The position numbers and the translations under genes were made by a program. The notes under the pieces are model-generated. The model did no database searches. It was not told the DNA's origin and worked only from the letters and a program-made list of their open reading frames with translations. Shown here piece after piece: positions 19,591-30,291 of a stretch of 64,000 nucleotides of DNA (its first letter is position 1; every line of letters starts with the position of its first letter). The stretch is taken from contig CANNAD010000002.1 in assembly GCA_947502645.1 (NCBI GenBank), positions 186,001 to 250,000 on the forward strand, given 5' to 3'. Source of the stretch: an uncultured Micrococcaceae bacterium. GTDB taxonomy: Bacteria > Actinomycetota > Actinomycetes > Actinomycetales > Micrococcaceae.

Positions 19591-20406
19591 ATGACCACTC
19601 AGACAAATGGAAAATTTGACCGGAAGCCGCTGATAGCGGGTAACTGGAAAATGAACATGGATCATGTTCAGGGAATTACGCTTCTCCAGAAACTAGCGTG
19701 GACGTTGGACGACGCCAACCATGATCACCAACGGGTAGAGGTTGCCGTTTTCCCGCCGTTCACGGACCTCCGGGGCGTCCAGACCCTGGTTCACGGTGAC
19801 GAGCTCGATATTGTGTATGGCGCACAGGACCTGTCACCGCACGATTCCGGTGCGTACACGGGCGACATCTCGGGTCAGTTTCTGGCGAAACTGAAATGTA
19901 CCTATGTCCTGGTGGGACATAGCGAACGCCGCAGCATCCACGGCGAAGATGATGAAACGGTGGGCCGCAAGATCGCTGCTGCTTTCAAACATCAGCTTGT
20001 TCCGATCCTTTGCGTCGGTGAAGGATTGGACGTCCGGCAGGCGCAGGAACACGTGGAGCACACTCTGACCCAGCTCCGCGCTGCAGTGCAGGGCCTTTCC
20101 CCTGAACTGGCTCGTCAGCTAGTCATCGCCTACGAACCTGTCTGGGCCATCGGAACGGGCGAGGTAGCCGGGCCGGAGGACGCCCAGGAGATGGCAGCCG
20201 CGATCCGCGCGGAGATGACCAGGCTCTATGATTCCTCGGTCGCTGAAGCTTCGCGGATCCTCTATGGTGGATCAGTGAAGGCTGCGAATGCTGCGGCTAC
20301 CCTGCGGCAGCGCGACGTTGACGGCGTATTGGTCGGCGGCGCCAGTCTGGACCCGGCGGAGTTTGCTAATATCGTTAGGTTCGAGCATCACCTGGTGACG
20401 GACTAG
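19591..20406 (+). CDS. tpiA: Triose-phosphate isomerase
   Basis: 271 residues from ATG 19591 with GGAAAGG upstream; the in-frame TTG at 19576 overlaps that ribosome binding site and is rejected. It interconverts dihydroxyacetone phosphate and glyceraldehyde 3-phosphate. The catalytic residues are visible: Lys in AGNWKMN, His in VGHSERR, Glu in [11 protein letters not shown] (with the flexible loop 6), and the phosphate-binding [10 protein letters not shown] and VGGASLD. Length is slightly above the usual 250 because of a short N-terminal extension. Third gene of the operon. Confidence 0.98.
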   Translation: MTTQTNGKFDRKPLIAGNWKMNMDHVQGITLLQKLAWTLDDANHDHQRVEVAVFPPFTDLRGVQTLVHGDELDIVYGAQDLSPHDSGAYTGDISGQFLAKLKCTYVLVGHSERRSIHGEDDETVGRKIAAAFKHQLVPILCVGEGLDVRQAQEHVEHTLTQLRAAVQGLSPELARQLVIAYEPVWAIGTGEVAGPEDAQEMAAAIRAEMTRLYDSSVAEASRILYGGSVKAANAAATLRQRDVDGVLVGGASLDPAEFANIVRFEHHLVTD

Positions 20407-20459
20407 CCGCTTCGCGGATTATCTACGAAACCGTCGCTCGTCGCCCCGGAAAGGCCATT

Positions 20460-20711
20460 GTGGAAATTCTCAAGATCGTTATGCTGGTTTTCCTCGGTAT
20501 CACCAGTTTGTTGCTGACCCTTCTGATTCTGCTGCACAAAGGCCGCGGCGGCGGAATGTCGGACATGTTCGGCGGTGGAATGAGCTCCAACATGGGATCA
20601 TCTGGTGTGGCAGAGCGGAACCTGAACCGGTTCACGGTGGCGCTTAGCATCATCTGGGGTGTTGTGATCGTCGGACTCGGCCTCCTGCAGAGGTTTTCCG
20701 GCGAATCCTGA
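20460..20711 (+). CDS. secG: Preprotein translocase subunit SecG
   Basis: 83 residues. Two hydrophobic segments (roughly residues 3-25 and 56-76) flank a Gly/Met-rich loop with GRGGGMSDMFGGGM, the usual SecG signature. SecG sits beside SecYE in the membrane and helps SecA-driven export. GTG start at 20460 with GGAAAGG upstream. Location directly after tpiA is conserved in actinobacteria. It is the last gene before a strong terminator. Confidence 0.93.
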   Translation: MEILKIVMLVFLGITSLLLTLLILLHKGRGGGMSDMFGGGMSSNMGSSGVAERNLNRFTVALSIIWGVVIVGLGLLQRFSGES

Positions 20712-20736
20712 TTCAGGACAAAATTCTTAGACATAG

Positions 20737-20766
20737 GAACAGGCAGGGCGTATGCCCTGCCTGTTC
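20737..20766. terminator. Bidirectional terminator between secG and pgl
   Basis: GAACAGGCAGGGC (20737-20749) pairs perfectly with 20754-20766 around a GTAT loop (13 bp), followed by CTTGTTGTTT. It ends the rightward glycolysis operon and can also stop the leftward pentose-phosphate operon. Confidence 0.9.
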
Positions 20767-20792
20767 CTTGTTGTTTCAGCGTGAGTACCGAC

Positions 20793-21560
20793 TCAGGGGA
20801 GCAGGGGTGCGGGTACCCGGGCGGCTGCCTGGCGGTCGATCATCCAGAGAGTCCGCTGTCTACCACGGGCACCCGCAGCGGGTACCTGAATGGGGGAGGC
20901 CCCTGCCAGAGCGAGTCCGACGGCGCCAGCCTTGTCTTCTCCAGCCACGGCCAGCACTACGTCCTCGGCTGATGTGATGGTTTCCAGAGTCAACGAGACA
21001 CGTTCCGGGGGCGGCTTCGGTGAATCGTGGACGCCGATGACATACGCGCCCGTTGACCGGATGGCATCCATCTCCGGAAAGAGCGAAGCTACGTGGGCGT
21101 CCGGACCGACTCCGAGGAGCAGGACGTCGAAAATCGGCAGTTCCGTTGTGCCGGTACGTGCTGCGTCGCGAGCGAGCTCGTCCGCATAGGCGGTGACGGC
21201 TGTCGAGAGGTCATCGAACGTATCCGTCGAACCCATCGGATGGACCCGATCAGGGTCAAGGCCCACGTGATCCAGAAGCGCGGCCCTGGCCTGCACATGG
21301 TTGCGATCCGCATGATCGGCAGGCAGGAACCGTTCGTCACCCCACCAGACATTGACCTTTTTCCAGTCCACAGAGTCACGCTGAGCATGTGAAGCTGTCG
21401 CCCGCAGAGCTGCAATTCCTACTGTGCCGCCAGTCAGGACGACCGTGGCTTCACCGCGCTCCTGCTGTGCCTCCTGGAGCCTTTTCAACAGATGCGTCGC
21501 TACAGACTCGGCGACGCCGTCGCCGTCGTCGTGCAGACTGATGTCCGGTTCAGCGTTCAC
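20793..21560 (-). CDS. pgl: 6-phosphogluconolactonase
   Basis: 255 residues. It hydrolyses 6-phosphogluconolactone to 6-phosphogluconate, the second step of the oxidative pentose-phosphate pathway. The NagB/DevB-type fold is shown by VVLTGGTVGIAAL near the N-terminus, VWWGDERFLP (catalytic region), and DVLLLGVGPDAHVASLFP. Start GTG at 21560 lies inside the end of opcA (11-nt overlap), with GAGGA upstream. Last gene of the tkt-tal-pgi-zwf-opcA-pgl block. Confidence 0.94.
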   Translation of the reverse strand: MNAEPDISLHDDGDGVAESVATHLLKRLQEAQQERGEATVVLTGGTVGIAALRATASHAQRDSVDWKKVNVWWGDERFLPADHADRNHVQARAALLDHVGLDPDRVHPMGSTDTFDDLSTAVTAYADELARDAARTGTTELPIFDVLLLGVGPDAHVASLFPEMDAIRSTGAYVIGVHDSPKPPPERVSLTLETITSAEDVVLAVAGEDKAGAVGLALAGASPIQVPAAGARGRQRTLWMIDRQAAARVPAPLLP

Positions 21561-22491
21561 TGGTCCTCACACTCCTCAAGTTGGTTCTGGCAAGGCCTTC
21601 GGTGATGACTTCTCCGAACACCTCATCCGGGTCGAGTCTGCGGAGCTCCTCGGCAAGACAGTCCTGCAGGTTTCTGCGCGGCAGGGAGATCCGTTGAACA
21701 TTCTGACGCGGCTGGTATAGCTCGGCCACCACCTGATATGGACGACACAGTTCAATGTCACCATTGCGACGGGACAGCCTGACGCTGCGGATCCCCGTAC
21801 CTTCCGGACGAGCCGCGATAGTCACAGGCACTCCAAGAGTCAGGGTCAGCCAGGCTGCAAGAAGCACGGTGCTCGGCGAATCAGAGGCACCCTCCACCGT
21901 CACGGCATCAACCTCTGAGGGGTCGAGCTGGTCCATGACCGCGGCCAGCTGAATACGCCAGTTGGTGAGCCGGGTCCAGGACAGGTCTGTGTCGCCGGCA
22001 GTGTAGGTCTTCTGAAGCTGGAACAGCGCGCTACGGGGATCAGGCTCATTCGCGGAGTCAGTAATGCGGCGATGGGCAATGGCTCCAATGGAGGTCTTTG
22101 CCGCTGATTCCGGTGCGCCATGGGGCCACCAGGCAACAATGGGTGCATCCGGCAGCAACAGTGCAGATACCAGAGACTCGCTCTCCGTTGTCAGTTCACC
22201 AGACGCGGACAGGAGGATGACTTCGGATGCTCCAGCATCGCCGCCTACGCGGATCTGGGCATCGAGTCCAGTGGGAGCCGCGGGATCACCTGCGATGAGC
22301 ACAATGATCCGGCATGGGTGTTCCCTGCTGGCAGCATTGGCTGCGTCAATGGCCCCTTCCTCGTATCCTTCCTGCGTCATGACGACGAGGGTCATGACGC
22401 GGCCGAGGGCTACGACACCGCCCTGCTCACGCATGGAGACAATCTTCTTTGAGACCAGTGACGTTGTGGTGTTGGGGAGATCAACGATCAT
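21550..22491 (-). CDS. opcA: Glucose-6-phosphate dehydrogenase assembly/effector protein OpcA
   Basis: 313 residues from ATG 22491, which overlaps the zwf stop (ATGA) and has GGAGG upstream; an in-frame start at 22503 would add four residues. OpcA binds Zwf and is needed for its activity and redox control in cyanobacteria and actinobacteria. Signatures include the N-terminal Val/Ser/Leu-rich segment, HPCRIIVLI, and LLPDAPIVAWWPHGAP, which is strongly conserved in actinobacterial OpcA. Its place directly after zwf confirms the call. Confidence 0.92.
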   Translation of the reverse strand: MIVDLPNTTTSLVSKKIVSMREQGGVVALGRVMTLVVMTQEGYEEGAIDAANAASREHPCRIIVLIAGDPAAPTGLDAQIRVGGDAGASEVILLSASGELTTESESLVSALLLPDAPIVAWWPHGAPESAAKTSIGAIAHRRITDSANEPDPRSALFQLQKTYTAGDTDLSWTRLTNWRIQLAAVMDQLDPSEVDAVTVEGASDSPSTVLLAAWLTLTLGVPVTIAARPEGTGIRSVRLSRRNGDIELCRPYQVVAELYQPRQNVQRISLPRRNLQDCLAEELRRLDPDEVFGEVITEGLARTNLRSVRTSER

Positions 22492-24044
22492 GGCCGCCTC
22501 CACGTCCTTCCATCGCGTGCCAGCAGTTCGTCGGCGGAATCGGGCCCCCAGCTACCCGGCGAATATGGTTCGGGCTGCTCATCGAGACCGGCCCAGTACT
22601 CCTCGAAGGGATCGAGAATCTTCCAGGAGAGCTCAACTTCCTCATGCCGCGGGAACAACGGCGGTTCGCCCAGAAGCACATCGAGAATGAGTCGTTCATA
22701 GGCTTCAGGGCTCGATTCAGTGAAGGAGTGTCCGTAGCCGAAGTCCATGGTTACATCGCGGACCTCCATCTGCGTGCCCGGGACTTTCGATCCGAATCTG
22801 ATCGTTGCACCCTCGTCTGGCTGGACGCGGATCACGACGGCGTTCTGACCGAAATCGTCGTCGCTGTGGTCCCGGAAGAGCAGATTCGGTGCCCGTTTCA
22901 GGACAACAGCGATTTCCGTGACACGACGACCGAGGCGTTTGCCGGCCCGAAGATAAAACGGCACACCAGCCCACCGGCGCGTATTGATGTCCAACCGGAG
23001 CGCGGCAAAAGTTTCGGTCCGCGAGAGCGGATTGAACCCCTCCTCGTCAAGAAAGCCCGTGACGCGTTCACCTCCCTGCCAACCGCCGGTGTACTGTCCG
23101 CGCGCCGAGTGCTGGGAAAGGTCTGCTGGCAATCGCACTGCTGCGAGGACCTTTTCCTTCTCGGCCCGCAGATCGGCGGCATTGAAGGAAATCGGTTCTT
23201 CCATAGCTGTCAGCGCAAGCAGCTGCAGCAGATGGTTCTGGATGACGTCCCGGGCGGCTCCGACGCCGTCGTAATAACCGGCGCGGCCACCAATCCCGAT
23301 GTCCTCCGCCATGGTGATCTGTACGTGGTCTACGTAGTTGGAGTTCCAGAGCGGTTCGAAGAGCTGGTTGGCGAAACGTAGCGCCAGAATGTTCTGAACG
23401 GTTTCCTTGCCGAGGTAGTGGTCGATCCTGAAGACCGAATCAGCTGGAAATACTGATTCGACGATCCGGTTCAGTTCCCTGGCGGATGCCAGATCGTGCC
23501 CGAATGGCTTTTCAATGACGACGCGGCGCCATGGTTTGGGACCTTCGTCAGGTGTTGGTGCCTCGGCCAGCCCTGAGCTGGAGAGCTGCTGGCAGACGAC
23601 CTCGAACGAGTTCGGCGGAATGGACAGGTAGAACGCGTGGTTTCCCTGGGTGCCCCGCACAGCATCCAGCTCCTGCATGGTCTCTTTCAGCCGGAGGTAC
23701 GCCTCATCGTCGTCGAATTCTCCCTGAACAAAACGGATACCCTCAGCGAACTGCTCCCACACCGTTTCATTGAAAGGGGTTCGCGCATACTTGCGAACAC
23801 TTTCTTCAACCTGTGCCGAGAAGTGGGCGTCGTCCCAGTTTCGACGCCCAAATCCTACAAGCGCGAAACTGGGTGGCAGTAGCCCGCGATTTGCCAGGTC
23901 GTAAATGGCCGGCATGAGTTTTTTTCTGGCTAGATCACCGGTGACGCCGAAGAGGACGAGCGACGACGGCCCGGCAATACGGTTGAGACGGCGATCGCGC
24001 GGATCCCGGAGCGGGTTGCTCCGGGAAGCGGTGTTGAGCGGCAT
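22488..24044 (-). CDS. zwf: Glucose-6-phosphate 1-dehydrogenase
   Basis: 518 residues. It oxidises glucose 6-phosphate with NADP+ to the lactone, the entry step of the pentose-phosphate pathway. The N-terminal coenzyme site is LVLFGVTGDLARKKLMPAIY. VIEKPFGHDLASAREL and RIDHYLGKETVQN carry the catalytic and substrate residues (Lys, His, Asp). NSNYVDHVQITMAE is a typical mid-domain motif. Length is normal. It starts 3 nt after the pgi stop and overlaps opcA by 4 nt, so translation is likely coupled. Confidence 0.98.
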   Translation of the reverse strand: MPLNTASRSNPLRDPRDRRLNRIAGPSSLVLFGVTGDLARKKLMPAIYDLANRGLLPPSFALVGFGRRNWDDAHFSAQVEESVRKYARTPFNETVWEQFAEGIRFVQGEFDDDEAYLRLKETMQELDAVRGTQGNHAFYLSIPPNSFEVVCQQLSSSGLAEAPTPDEGPKPWRRVVIEKPFGHDLASARELNRIVESVFPADSVFRIDHYLGKETVQNILALRFANQLFEPLWNSNYVDHVQITMAEDIGIGGRAGYYDGVGAARDVIQNHLLQLLALTAMEEPISFNAADLRAEKEKVLAAVRLPADLSQHSARGQYTGGWQGGERVTGFLDEEGFNPLSRTETFAALRLDINTRRWAGVPFYLRAGKRLGRRVTEIAVVLKRAPNLLFRDHSDDDFGQNAVVIRVQPDEGATIRFGSKVPGTQMEVRDVTMDFGYGHSFTESSPEAYERLILDVLLGEPPLFPRHEEVELSWKILDPFEEYWAGLDEQPEPYSPGSWGPDSADELLARDGRTWRRP

Positions 24045-24047
24045 TGA

Positions 24048-25670
24048 TTACTTTCTGACGTCGAGTAGGCGGTTGACTGCGCTCTGAAGCTGGGCCAGGC
24101 CACGAGCCCGATCCCGCAGATGGAGCCTGAGGACGGGGCGGCCATGGTCAGCAAGAACTTGCGCGTCCCCCGCGGCCTGCGCGGCGATCAGCTCACCGAA
24201 GGTGAATTCCCTGCCGGGGATCTGAAGATCGGACGCAGGGTCTCCGGTAATTTGCAGGAAGACGCCGACGGAGGGACCCCCCTTGTGAAACTGTCCGGTG
24301 GAGTGGAGGAAGCGGGGCCCCCAGCCGAAGGTGACGGGCCGGCCTGTGACCTCTGCGAGGTGGGACCGGATGGATCCCAGATCGTCGGATTCCCGGTTCA
24401 GGTACGCCTGAATACTGAGGTATCCATCGGAACCCAGTGTCGAGAGAAGGCTTTCCAGAACCGATTCAAGACTCTTCGCGTCCTCCGCGACGACGCCATC
24501 ACTGCCGCGGACTCCGACGTCGTCGAATACAGCCACGGCTGGGGATGGCTCCGGTTTCTGGTCCAGAAGACCTCGGGCCGCATTTTTAGCCGCTTCGACA
24601 TCAGGCTGGTCGAACGGGTTGATGCCCAGAAGGCGCCCCGCAATGACGGTCGCAAATTCCCAGAGCATCAGCTGGCTTCCGAGGCTGCCGGCAACGAGAA
24701 TTTCGTTGCCCTCCGGGACAGAGTCTGAATCCTCTGACACAAGGCGGACTACCTGCACGTCGTGCGCAGGATCGCTGGTCTCGGGGGCGTTGGTTTCTGC
24801 GACCACGGGGAGCAGGCCGGTGCTGGACTTGCCCGTGGACTCAGCGATGAGCTGCTCGGCCCACGAAGCAAAGCCGGTGAGCTCGGATGCTTCCTCGACG
24901 AAAACGATCTTGTCGCGAAGCGGGTTGGTTCCTCCCAGAGCTGCCCCAAGCTTCAGCCCGAGATTGTCTGATGAGTCCTCAGCCAGAACGAAGGTAGCTT
25001 CTTCGGCGTCGTCCAGCAACTGCCCGACGTCGGCCCCGGCGAGCCCTGAGGGCACCAGACCGAAAGCAGTCAGAGCCGAATAGCGGCCGCCAACGTTCGG
25101 ATTCGCGTTGAACACATGGCGGTAGCCTTCTTGCCGGGCCTGAGCATCGAGGGCTGATCCCGCGTCTGTCACGACGACGATCCGGCTCGCGGCGTCGAGG
25201 CCTGCCTGTGTGAATGCTTCGGCGAAGATCCTCAGCTGTGAGTCTGTTTCCAGAGTGGAGCCTGATTTCGAGGAAACAACGATGGCCGTGCGGCCAAGAT
25301 CTGTCTCAAGGGCAGCGTTCACCTGGTTCGGGTCGGTTGAGTCCAGGACTGTCAACGGCACCTGCGCGGCAGCGGTAATCAGCTCTGGTGCCAGGGAGGA
25401 ACCGCCCATTCCGGCAAGAACGTAGCGATCCACGCCGTCGGCCGCAAAGCTTTGACGCAGGTCCAGGATCTCCTGGATCAGAGGACGTGAGGAAGCCGCC
25501 AGGTCCACCCAATCCAGTCTCTTGGAGGCTTCAGCCTCCGCATCCGGGCCCCAGAGAGTGGCGTCCTTGGCCATGATTCTGGAGGCTACTGAGTCGTCGA
25601 TCAACGTCTGTACGTGCGCATCAATGGCGTTGAGTCCTGCGCCGGATGCCTGTACGGAGAGACTGCTCAT
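24048..25670 (-). CDS. pgi: Glucose-6-phosphate isomerase (TAL-PGI-type sequence)
   Basis: 540 residues. It interconverts glucose 6-phosphate and fructose 6-phosphate. Motifs: [26 protein letters not shown] (sugar-phosphate loop), [43 protein letters not shown], and GQFHKGGPS with the catalytic His. These resemble the Pgi half of bifunctional transaldolase-Pgi proteins more than E. coli Pgi, which is an inference from motif spacing. Its ATG overlaps the tal stop (ATGA), so here the two activities are separate but coupled genes. Confidence 0.92.
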   Translation of the reverse strand: MSSLSVQASGAGLNAIDAHVQTLIDDSVASRIMAKDATLWGPDAEAEASKRLDWVDLAASSRPLIQEILDLRQSFAADGVDRYVLAGMGGSSLAPELITAAAQVPLTVLDSTDPNQVNAALETDLGRTAIVVSSKSGSTLETDSQLRIFAEAFTQAGLDAASRIVVVTDAGSALDAQARQEGYRHVFNANPNVGGRYSALTAFGLVPSGLAGADVGQLLDDAEEATFVLAEDSSDNLGLKLGAALGGTNPLRDKIVFVEEASELTGFASWAEQLIAESTGKSSTGLLPVVAETNAPETSDPAHDVQVVRLVSEDSDSVPEGNEILVAGSLGSQLMLWEFATVIAGRLLGINPFDQPDVEAAKNAARGLLDQKPEPSPAVAVFDDVGVRGSDGVVAEDAKSLESVLESLLSTLGSDGYLSIQAYLNRESDDLGSIRSHLAEVTGRPVTFGWGPRFLHSTGQFHKGGPSVGVFLQITGDPASDLQIPGREFTFGELIAAQAAGDAQVLADHGRPVLRLHLRDRARGLAQLQSAVNRLLDVRK

Positions 25671-26785
25671 GCGGACTTTCCTGCCTTTCCCAAAGCTTCG
25701 GTAACCGTCTGCAACAGTTCATCCCAACTGGCCACGAATTTGTCAACGCCTTCCTTCTCAAGCTGCATCACGACGTCGTTGTAGGAGATGCCGTTCCGGT
25801 CCAGGTTGTCGAGCAGCTTTCGCGAATCCTCGTAGGTGCCCTGAACGGTGTTGCCGGTGATCTCTCCATGGTCTGCCGTCGCCTGAAGCGTTTTTTCCGG
25901 CATGGTATTGACCACGTGGTCGGCGACGAGTTCCGTGACATACATGGTGTCCGGGTACGCCGGATCCTTGACGCCAGTGGATGCCCACAGGGGGCGCTGG
26001 GTACGCGCTCCGGCATCGGCCAGGGTCTTCCAGCGCTCCGTTCCGAACTGTTCCTCGTAGATCTGGTAGGCGAGCCGGGCGTTCGCTATTCCGGCCTTTC
26101 CACGAAGCTCCTTGGCCTCGGGTGTTCCCAGGCCATCGAGTCGCTTGTCGATTTCGGTGTCCACACGGGAGACAAAGAACGATGCAACGGAATGGATCTT
26201 CGAAAGATCGTGCCCGTTCTCCCGCGCCTTCTCGATTCCCAGCATGTACGCGTTGATGACGGAGCGATAGCGTTCCAGCGAGAAAATGAGCGTCACATTG
26301 ACGCTGATACCCAGTGCCAGAGTCTCCGTGATCGCTGGCAGTCCCTCTTCGGTGGCAGGGATCTTGATGAGAACGTTGGAACGTTGGACTTTCGCATGAA
26401 GCCGCTTGGCCTCTTCGATGGTGGCATCGGTCTGCGCCGAAAGACGCGGGTCCACTTCAATGGATACGCGGCCATCTACTCCGTCGGTCTCTTGTGCGCC
26501 CGCCGCAAAGATGTCACAAGCCTGAGCGACGTCGTCCGTCGTGATGTTGAAAATTGCCTCATCGACGGATGCCCCAGCGTCAGCGAGCGCCTGGACCTGC
26601 GCGGCGTACGATGCTCCGTTCTTGAGGGCAGCAGCGAAGATGCTTGGATTGGTGGTTACTCCGACGACGTTGTATTCGTCGATGAGCGTCTCAAACTCGC
26701 CGGAATTGATTCTCTCGCGGGAGAGGTCGTCCAGCCAGATGGAAACACCGGCGTCGGAGAGTGCCCGGGTTGGATTGGAAGTCAT
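25667..26785 (-). CDS. tal: Transaldolase
   Basis: 372 residues from ATG 26785, with AAGGAG six nt upstream; an earlier in-frame start at 26806 overlaps that site. It moves a dihydroxyacetone unit between sugar phosphates in the non-oxidative pentose-phosphate pathway. GVTTNPSIF is the N-terminal signature, and the Schiff-base Lys lies in [26 protein letters not shown] at the start and [13 protein letters not shown] are typical of the longer actinobacterial subfamily. It lies between tkt and pgi and overlaps pgi by 4 nt. Confidence 0.97.
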   Translation of the reverse strand: MTSNPTRALSDAGVSIWLDDLSRERINSGEFETLIDEYNVVGVTTNPSIFAAALKNGASYAAQVQALADAGASVDEAIFNITTDDVAQACDIFAAGAQETDGVDGRVSIEVDPRLSAQTDATIEEAKRLHAKVQRSNVLIKIPATEEGLPAITETLALGISVNVTLIFSLERYRSVINAYMLGIEKARENGHDLSKIHSVASFFVSRVDTEIDKRLDGLGTPEAKELRGKAGIANARLAYQIYEEQFGTERWKTLADAGARTQRPLWASTGVKDPAYPDTMYVTELVADHVVNTMPEKTLQATADHGEITGNTVQGTYEDSRKLLDNLDRNGISYNDVVMQLEKEGVDKFVASWDELLQTVTEALGKAGKSA

Positions 26786-26811
26786 GTAATGCTCCTTTTG
26801 TCGCAAACGGA

Positions 26812-29010
26812 CTATTGCTGGTCGCCAGTTTCAGTTGAGCGGGTACCGGAAGGTAGAGCCACGGTGCCGGTGGGGGCCGCCGGTGCCTCGCCGACGGCGG
26901 CCAGGGAGTCCTTGGCAGCCTGGATGACAGCTTCCGCTGTGATTCCGAACTCGTTGAACAGGGTCTTGTAGTCGGCGGAGGCGCCAAAATGCTCGAGTGA
27001 GACCGAGCGGCCTGCATCGCCCACGAGGTCTCGCCACCCAAGGGCCAGACCCGCTTCAACCGAAACGCGTGCGCGCACCTGTGGTGGAAGCACCTGCTGC
27101 CGGTACGCTGCATCCTGACGGTTGAACCACTCCAGGCACGGCATGGAGACGACCCGCGCTGGAATGTTTTCGGCCTGCAGTCTTTCCCGGGCCTCGACGG
27201 CCAACTGGACTTCGGAACCCGTGCCGATGAGGATGACTTCGGGCTCGCAGTCGACGCCGTCGCGCTCGGCTTCGGCAAGGATATAGGCACCGCGCGCGAC
27301 GCCCTCGACGCTGCCGAACTTACCGTTGCCAGCCGCCCCGTCTCCACGATCGAAAGTGGGGACGTTCTGCCTCGTGAGGACAATGCCGGCAGGGTTCGAG
27401 GTGTTCTCCAGAATCGCTTTCCAGGAGGCGCTCACCTCGTTCGCGTCCGCAGGCCGTACGACGTCGAGACCGGGTATGGCCCGCAGCGAAGCCAGTTGTT
27501 CGACGGGCTGGTGGGTTGGTCCGTCTTCGCCGAGCCCAATGGAGTCGTGGGTCCAGACATAGATGGCGGGAACGCCCATTAGCGCGCCCAGACGGATTGC
27601 AGGACGCTGATAATCACTGAATATCAGGAAGGTAGCGGAAAACGCCCTCGTGCTGCTGTGCATGACGATGCCGTTGACGATCGCGGCTGCTGCGTGCTCT
27701 CTGATGCCGAAGTGGAGTGTGCGGCCGTAGGGGTTGCCGTTCCACATCTCGGTCTGTTTCGACGCCGGGATGAAGGAGGGATAGTTCTCGAATGCGGTGT
27801 TGGTGGATCCAGCCAGATCGCAGGAGCCTCCCCACAGCTCCGGCAGGACATCTGCGACAGCGTTGAGGACTGACCCCGAAGCCTTCCGCGTTGCTACTGC
27901 TTTTCCTGCTTCAAAGGTTGGGAGTGATGCTTCCCAACCATCCGGCAGTTGCCGTGCAGCGACACGGGCAAGCGACTCGGCTGACTCAGGATTCGACGAC
28001 TTCCAGTCCTCGAAACCGCGGTCCCACTCTTCCCGTGCGGCACGTCCGCGATCCACAGCTTGACGGGTGTGGGCCAGCACGTCTTCATCGACTTCGAACG
28101 TCTGCTCCGGATCGAACCCGAGTTCCTTCTTGACGGCTGCAACTTCGTCCGCGCCCAGAGCAGAGCCGTGGATGGCGCCCGTGTTCTTCTTGTTCGGCGC
28201 TGGCCACCCGATGATCGTCCGCAAGGCAATGATCGACGGTTTGGAGGTTTCCGCCTTTGCCGATTTCAGGGCCCGGTACAGTTCCTGGACATCCTCGACA
28301 TATTCACCCGTCTTGGTCCAGTCAACGCGTTGGATGTGCCACCCGTACGCCTCGTAGCGCGCCAGGACGTCCTCACTGAACGCCACGTCTGTGTCGTCTT
28401 CGATGGAAATGTGGTTCTGGTCATAGATGACCACAAGGTTGCCCAGTTCCTGGTGCCCGGCCAGGGAAGACGCTTCAGCGGTGACGCCTTCCTGCAGATC
28501 GCCGTCAGACGCCATGACCCAGATGGTGTGATCGAAGGGGCTGGTCCCTGCTGCAGCCTCCGGATCAAACATGCCGCGCTGCCTGCGCTGAGCGAAGGCG
28601 AAGCCCACCGAAGAGGCAAGGCCCTGACCCAGAGGTCCGGTGGTGATTTCCACGCCAGCTGTGTGGCGGTACTCGGGGTGGCCTGGGGTCTTGGAGTCCC
28701 AGGTCCGCAGCGATTTGAGGTCCTCGAGCTCGAGCCCATATCCCGAAAGGAACAGTTGTATGTAGAGGGTCAGGGAGGTGTGTCCGGGAGAAAGTACAAA
28801 GCGGTCACGCCCGGTCCACTCGGGATCAGCGGGGTCATGTCGCATGACTTTCTGGAACAGCAAGTAGGCCGCAGGTGCCAGACTCATGGCCGTTCCCGGG
28901 TGGCCGTTGCCCACTTTCTCGACCGCATCCGCAGCCAGAATCCTGACGGTGTCAACGCTGCGCTGATCGATCTCGGTCCAATTCAATTCTTGCTCATCCA
29001 GCTGTGGCAC
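26812..29010 (-). CDS. tkt: Transketolase
   Basis: 732 residues from GTG 29010. The frame stays open upstream to 29232, and an ATG at 29097 is possible, but conserved sequence begins just after the GTG ([14 protein letters not shown]). It is a thiamine diphosphate enzyme moving two-carbon units in the pentose-phosphate pathway. Motifs: [31 protein letters not shown], the ThDP site ASDGDLQEG...[36 protein letters not shown], and a transketolase C domain. First gene of the leftward pentose-phosphate block and divergent from ctaB. Confidence 0.97.
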   Translation of the reverse strand: MPQLDEQELNWTEIDQRSVDTVRILAADAVEKVGNGHPGTAMSLAPAAYLLFQKVMRHDPADPEWTGRDRFVLSPGHTSLTLYIQLFLSGYGLELEDLKSLRTWDSKTPGHPEYRHTAGVEITTGPLGQGLASSVGFAFAQRRQRGMFDPEAAAGTSPFDHTIWVMASDGDLQEGVTAEASSLAGHQELGNLVVIYDQNHISIEDDTDVAFSEDVLARYEAYGWHIQRVDWTKTGEYVEDVQELYRALKSAKAETSKPSIIALRTIIGWPAPNKKNTGAIHGSALGADEVAAVKKELGFDPEQTFEVDEDVLAHTRQAVDRGRAAREEWDRGFEDWKSSNPESAESLARVAARQLPDGWEASLPTFEAGKAVATRKASGSVLNAVADVLPELWGGSCDLAGSTNTAFENYPSFIPASKQTEMWNGNPYGRTLHFGIREHAAAAIVNGIVMHSSTRAFSATFLIFSDYQRPAIRLGALMGVPAIYVWTHDSIGLGEDGPTHQPVEQLASLRAIPGLDVVRPADANEVSASWKAILENTSNPAGIVLTRQNVPTFDRGDGAAGNGKFGSVEGVARGAYILAEAERDGVDCEPEVILIGTGSEVQLAVEARERLQAENIPARVVSMPCLEWFNRQDAAYRQQVLPPQVRARVSVEAGLALGWRDLVGDAGRSVSLEHFGASADYKTLFNEFGITAEAVIQAAKDSLAAVGEAPAAPTGTVALPSGTRSTETGDQQ

Positions 29011-29304
29011 GGAAACCCAGCCCCTCTCTGTCAGACGGCCTGCGGGGGAGCGGTCAATGGGGCGTTCCAACCCATCACAGGCACGGCCGTTCGGCATTGA
29101 ATCATCTTCAGTTGTGGGCGCCTCTGGCACTACGGGCGCCCTTGAATCCACCCTATCGCTTATGAACCCAGCGTGTGGGCTCTGTTCGGGATAATGACGC
29201 GTCACGACGTCGGGCAGCGACAACGGGCGCAAACTGTTCTACAAGACGTAAAAGGGTATGATGTAGGTGGACTGCGACCCCGGCCAGAACAGAGTGACAC
29301 TTTC
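29011..29304. promoter_or_regulatory. Divergent tkt/ctaB intergenic region with ctaB -10 at 29257-29262
   Basis: About 294 bases without a confident gene. For ctaB, TATGAT at 29257-29262 is a near-consensus -10 element; the expected -35 position holds only a weak CTGTTC (29234-29239). This would give a leader of about 35 nt to the ATG at 29305. On the minus strand the region must hold the promoter of the six-gene pentose-phosphate block, but I could not pick one box with confidence. Confidence 0.45.
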
Positions 29305-30252
29305 ATGAAAATCCAGCATGCTCCCCTCGAGTCTTCGCTCGAGGAGCGTCGAATCGGTTTCGGACGCAAGGCGAAAGCGTATCTTGCCCTCACAAAGCCG
29401 CGGGTTATTGAGCTTCTCCTGGTCACCACGCTGCCCACAATGATTTTTGCCCAGCGCGGATTCCCGGATCTCCTCCTGGTCCTGACAACGATGGTTGGCG
29501 GAGCGCTGGCTGCCGGTAGCGCAGGTTCGTTCAACTGCTACATTGACCGCGACATCGATAAGGTCATGCACCGCACGGAAAAGCGTCCTCTCGTGACCGG
29601 TGAGGTGAGCCCGCGGGAAGCTTTCGTGTTTTCCTGGGTGCTCGCTGTAGCATCGGTGGCCATTCTGTGGCTGGGCGCGAACGTTCTCACCGCGGCGCTT
29701 GGGGCAGCCGCGATATTCATGTATGTCGTGATCTACTCCCTGGTCCTCAAGCGGCGGACGTCCCAAAACATTGTGTGGGGCGGGGCGGCTGGCTGCATGC
29801 CCGTACTCATTGCCTGGGCTGCAGTCACCAACACCGTTGAATGGCCGGCAGTCATTTTGTTCATGATCATCTTCCTGTGGACGCCGCCGCATTACTGGCC
29901 GTTGTCCATGAAGTACGGGGAAGATTACCGGAACGCCAATGTGCCCATGCTGGGTGCAGTCGCGGGCGCGAGACTGGTCTCCGTGCAGGTCGTCCTCTAC
30001 GGGTGGGCCATGGTGGCATGTTCGCTACTCCTGATTCCGCTGGGCGGCGCCGGGTGGGTGTATACCTTGACCGCTGTCCTTGCCGGCGTCTGGTTCATGG
30101 TGGAGTCTCACAAATTGCATGCGAAGGCCAGGCGGGAGACCGTCACTGGCACGGGCGCCATGAAGGTCTTCCACGCTTCCATCAGTTATCTGACGATCAT
30201 TTTCGTCGCCCTTGCCGTGGACCCGTTCGTGGGGCAGCCACTCTTTTCCTAG
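29305..30252 (+). CDS. ctaB: Heme O synthase (protoheme IX farnesyltransferase)
   Basis: 315 residues from ATG 29305; the frame is open further upstream, but conserved sequence begins near [17 protein letters not shown]. It is a UbiA-superfamily membrane prenyltransferase that adds farnesyl to heme B for aa3-type oxidase. It carries the two Asp-rich motifs: [20 protein letters not shown] and the second-loop region around [13 protein letters not shown]. About eight or nine hydrophobic segments are visible. No strong Shine-Dalgarno is seen. It works with CtaA (31.2-32.2 kb) and SURF1 (47 kb) in cytochrome oxidase assembly. Confidence 0.96.
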   Translation: MKIQHAPLESSLEERRIGFGRKAKAYLALTKPRVIELLLVTTLPTMIFAQRGFPDLLLVLTTMVGGALAAGSAGSFNCYIDRDIDKVMHRTEKRPLVTGEVSPREAFVFSWVLAVASVAILWLGANVLTAALGAAAIFMYVVIYSLVLKRRTSQNIVWGGAAGCMPVLIAWAAVTNTVEWPAVILFMIIFLWTPPHYWPLSMKYGEDYRNANVPMLGAVAGARLVSVQVVLYGWAMVACSLLLIPLGGAGWVYTLTAVLAGVWFMVESHKLHAKARRETVTGTGAMKVFHASISYLTIIFVALAVDPFVGQPLFS

Positions 30253-30279
30253 GCATCCGCCGGCGAGGCCCGTAGCCGT

Positions 30280-30285
30280 TAGCAT
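30280..30285 (+). promoter_or_regulatory. Leaderless -10 box (TAGCAT) of the DapA-superfamily gene
   Basis: TAGCAT ends 6 nt before ATG 30292. GGAG overlaps the spacer, so a leadered message with a very close Shine-Dalgarno cannot be excluded. Confidence 0.4.
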
Positions 30286-30291
30286 GGAGCC

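Noticed and set aside
28060-29100. A 346-codon open frame on the plus strand opposite tkt
   Set aside because: It lies antisense to conserved transketolase motifs and has no recognisable domain.
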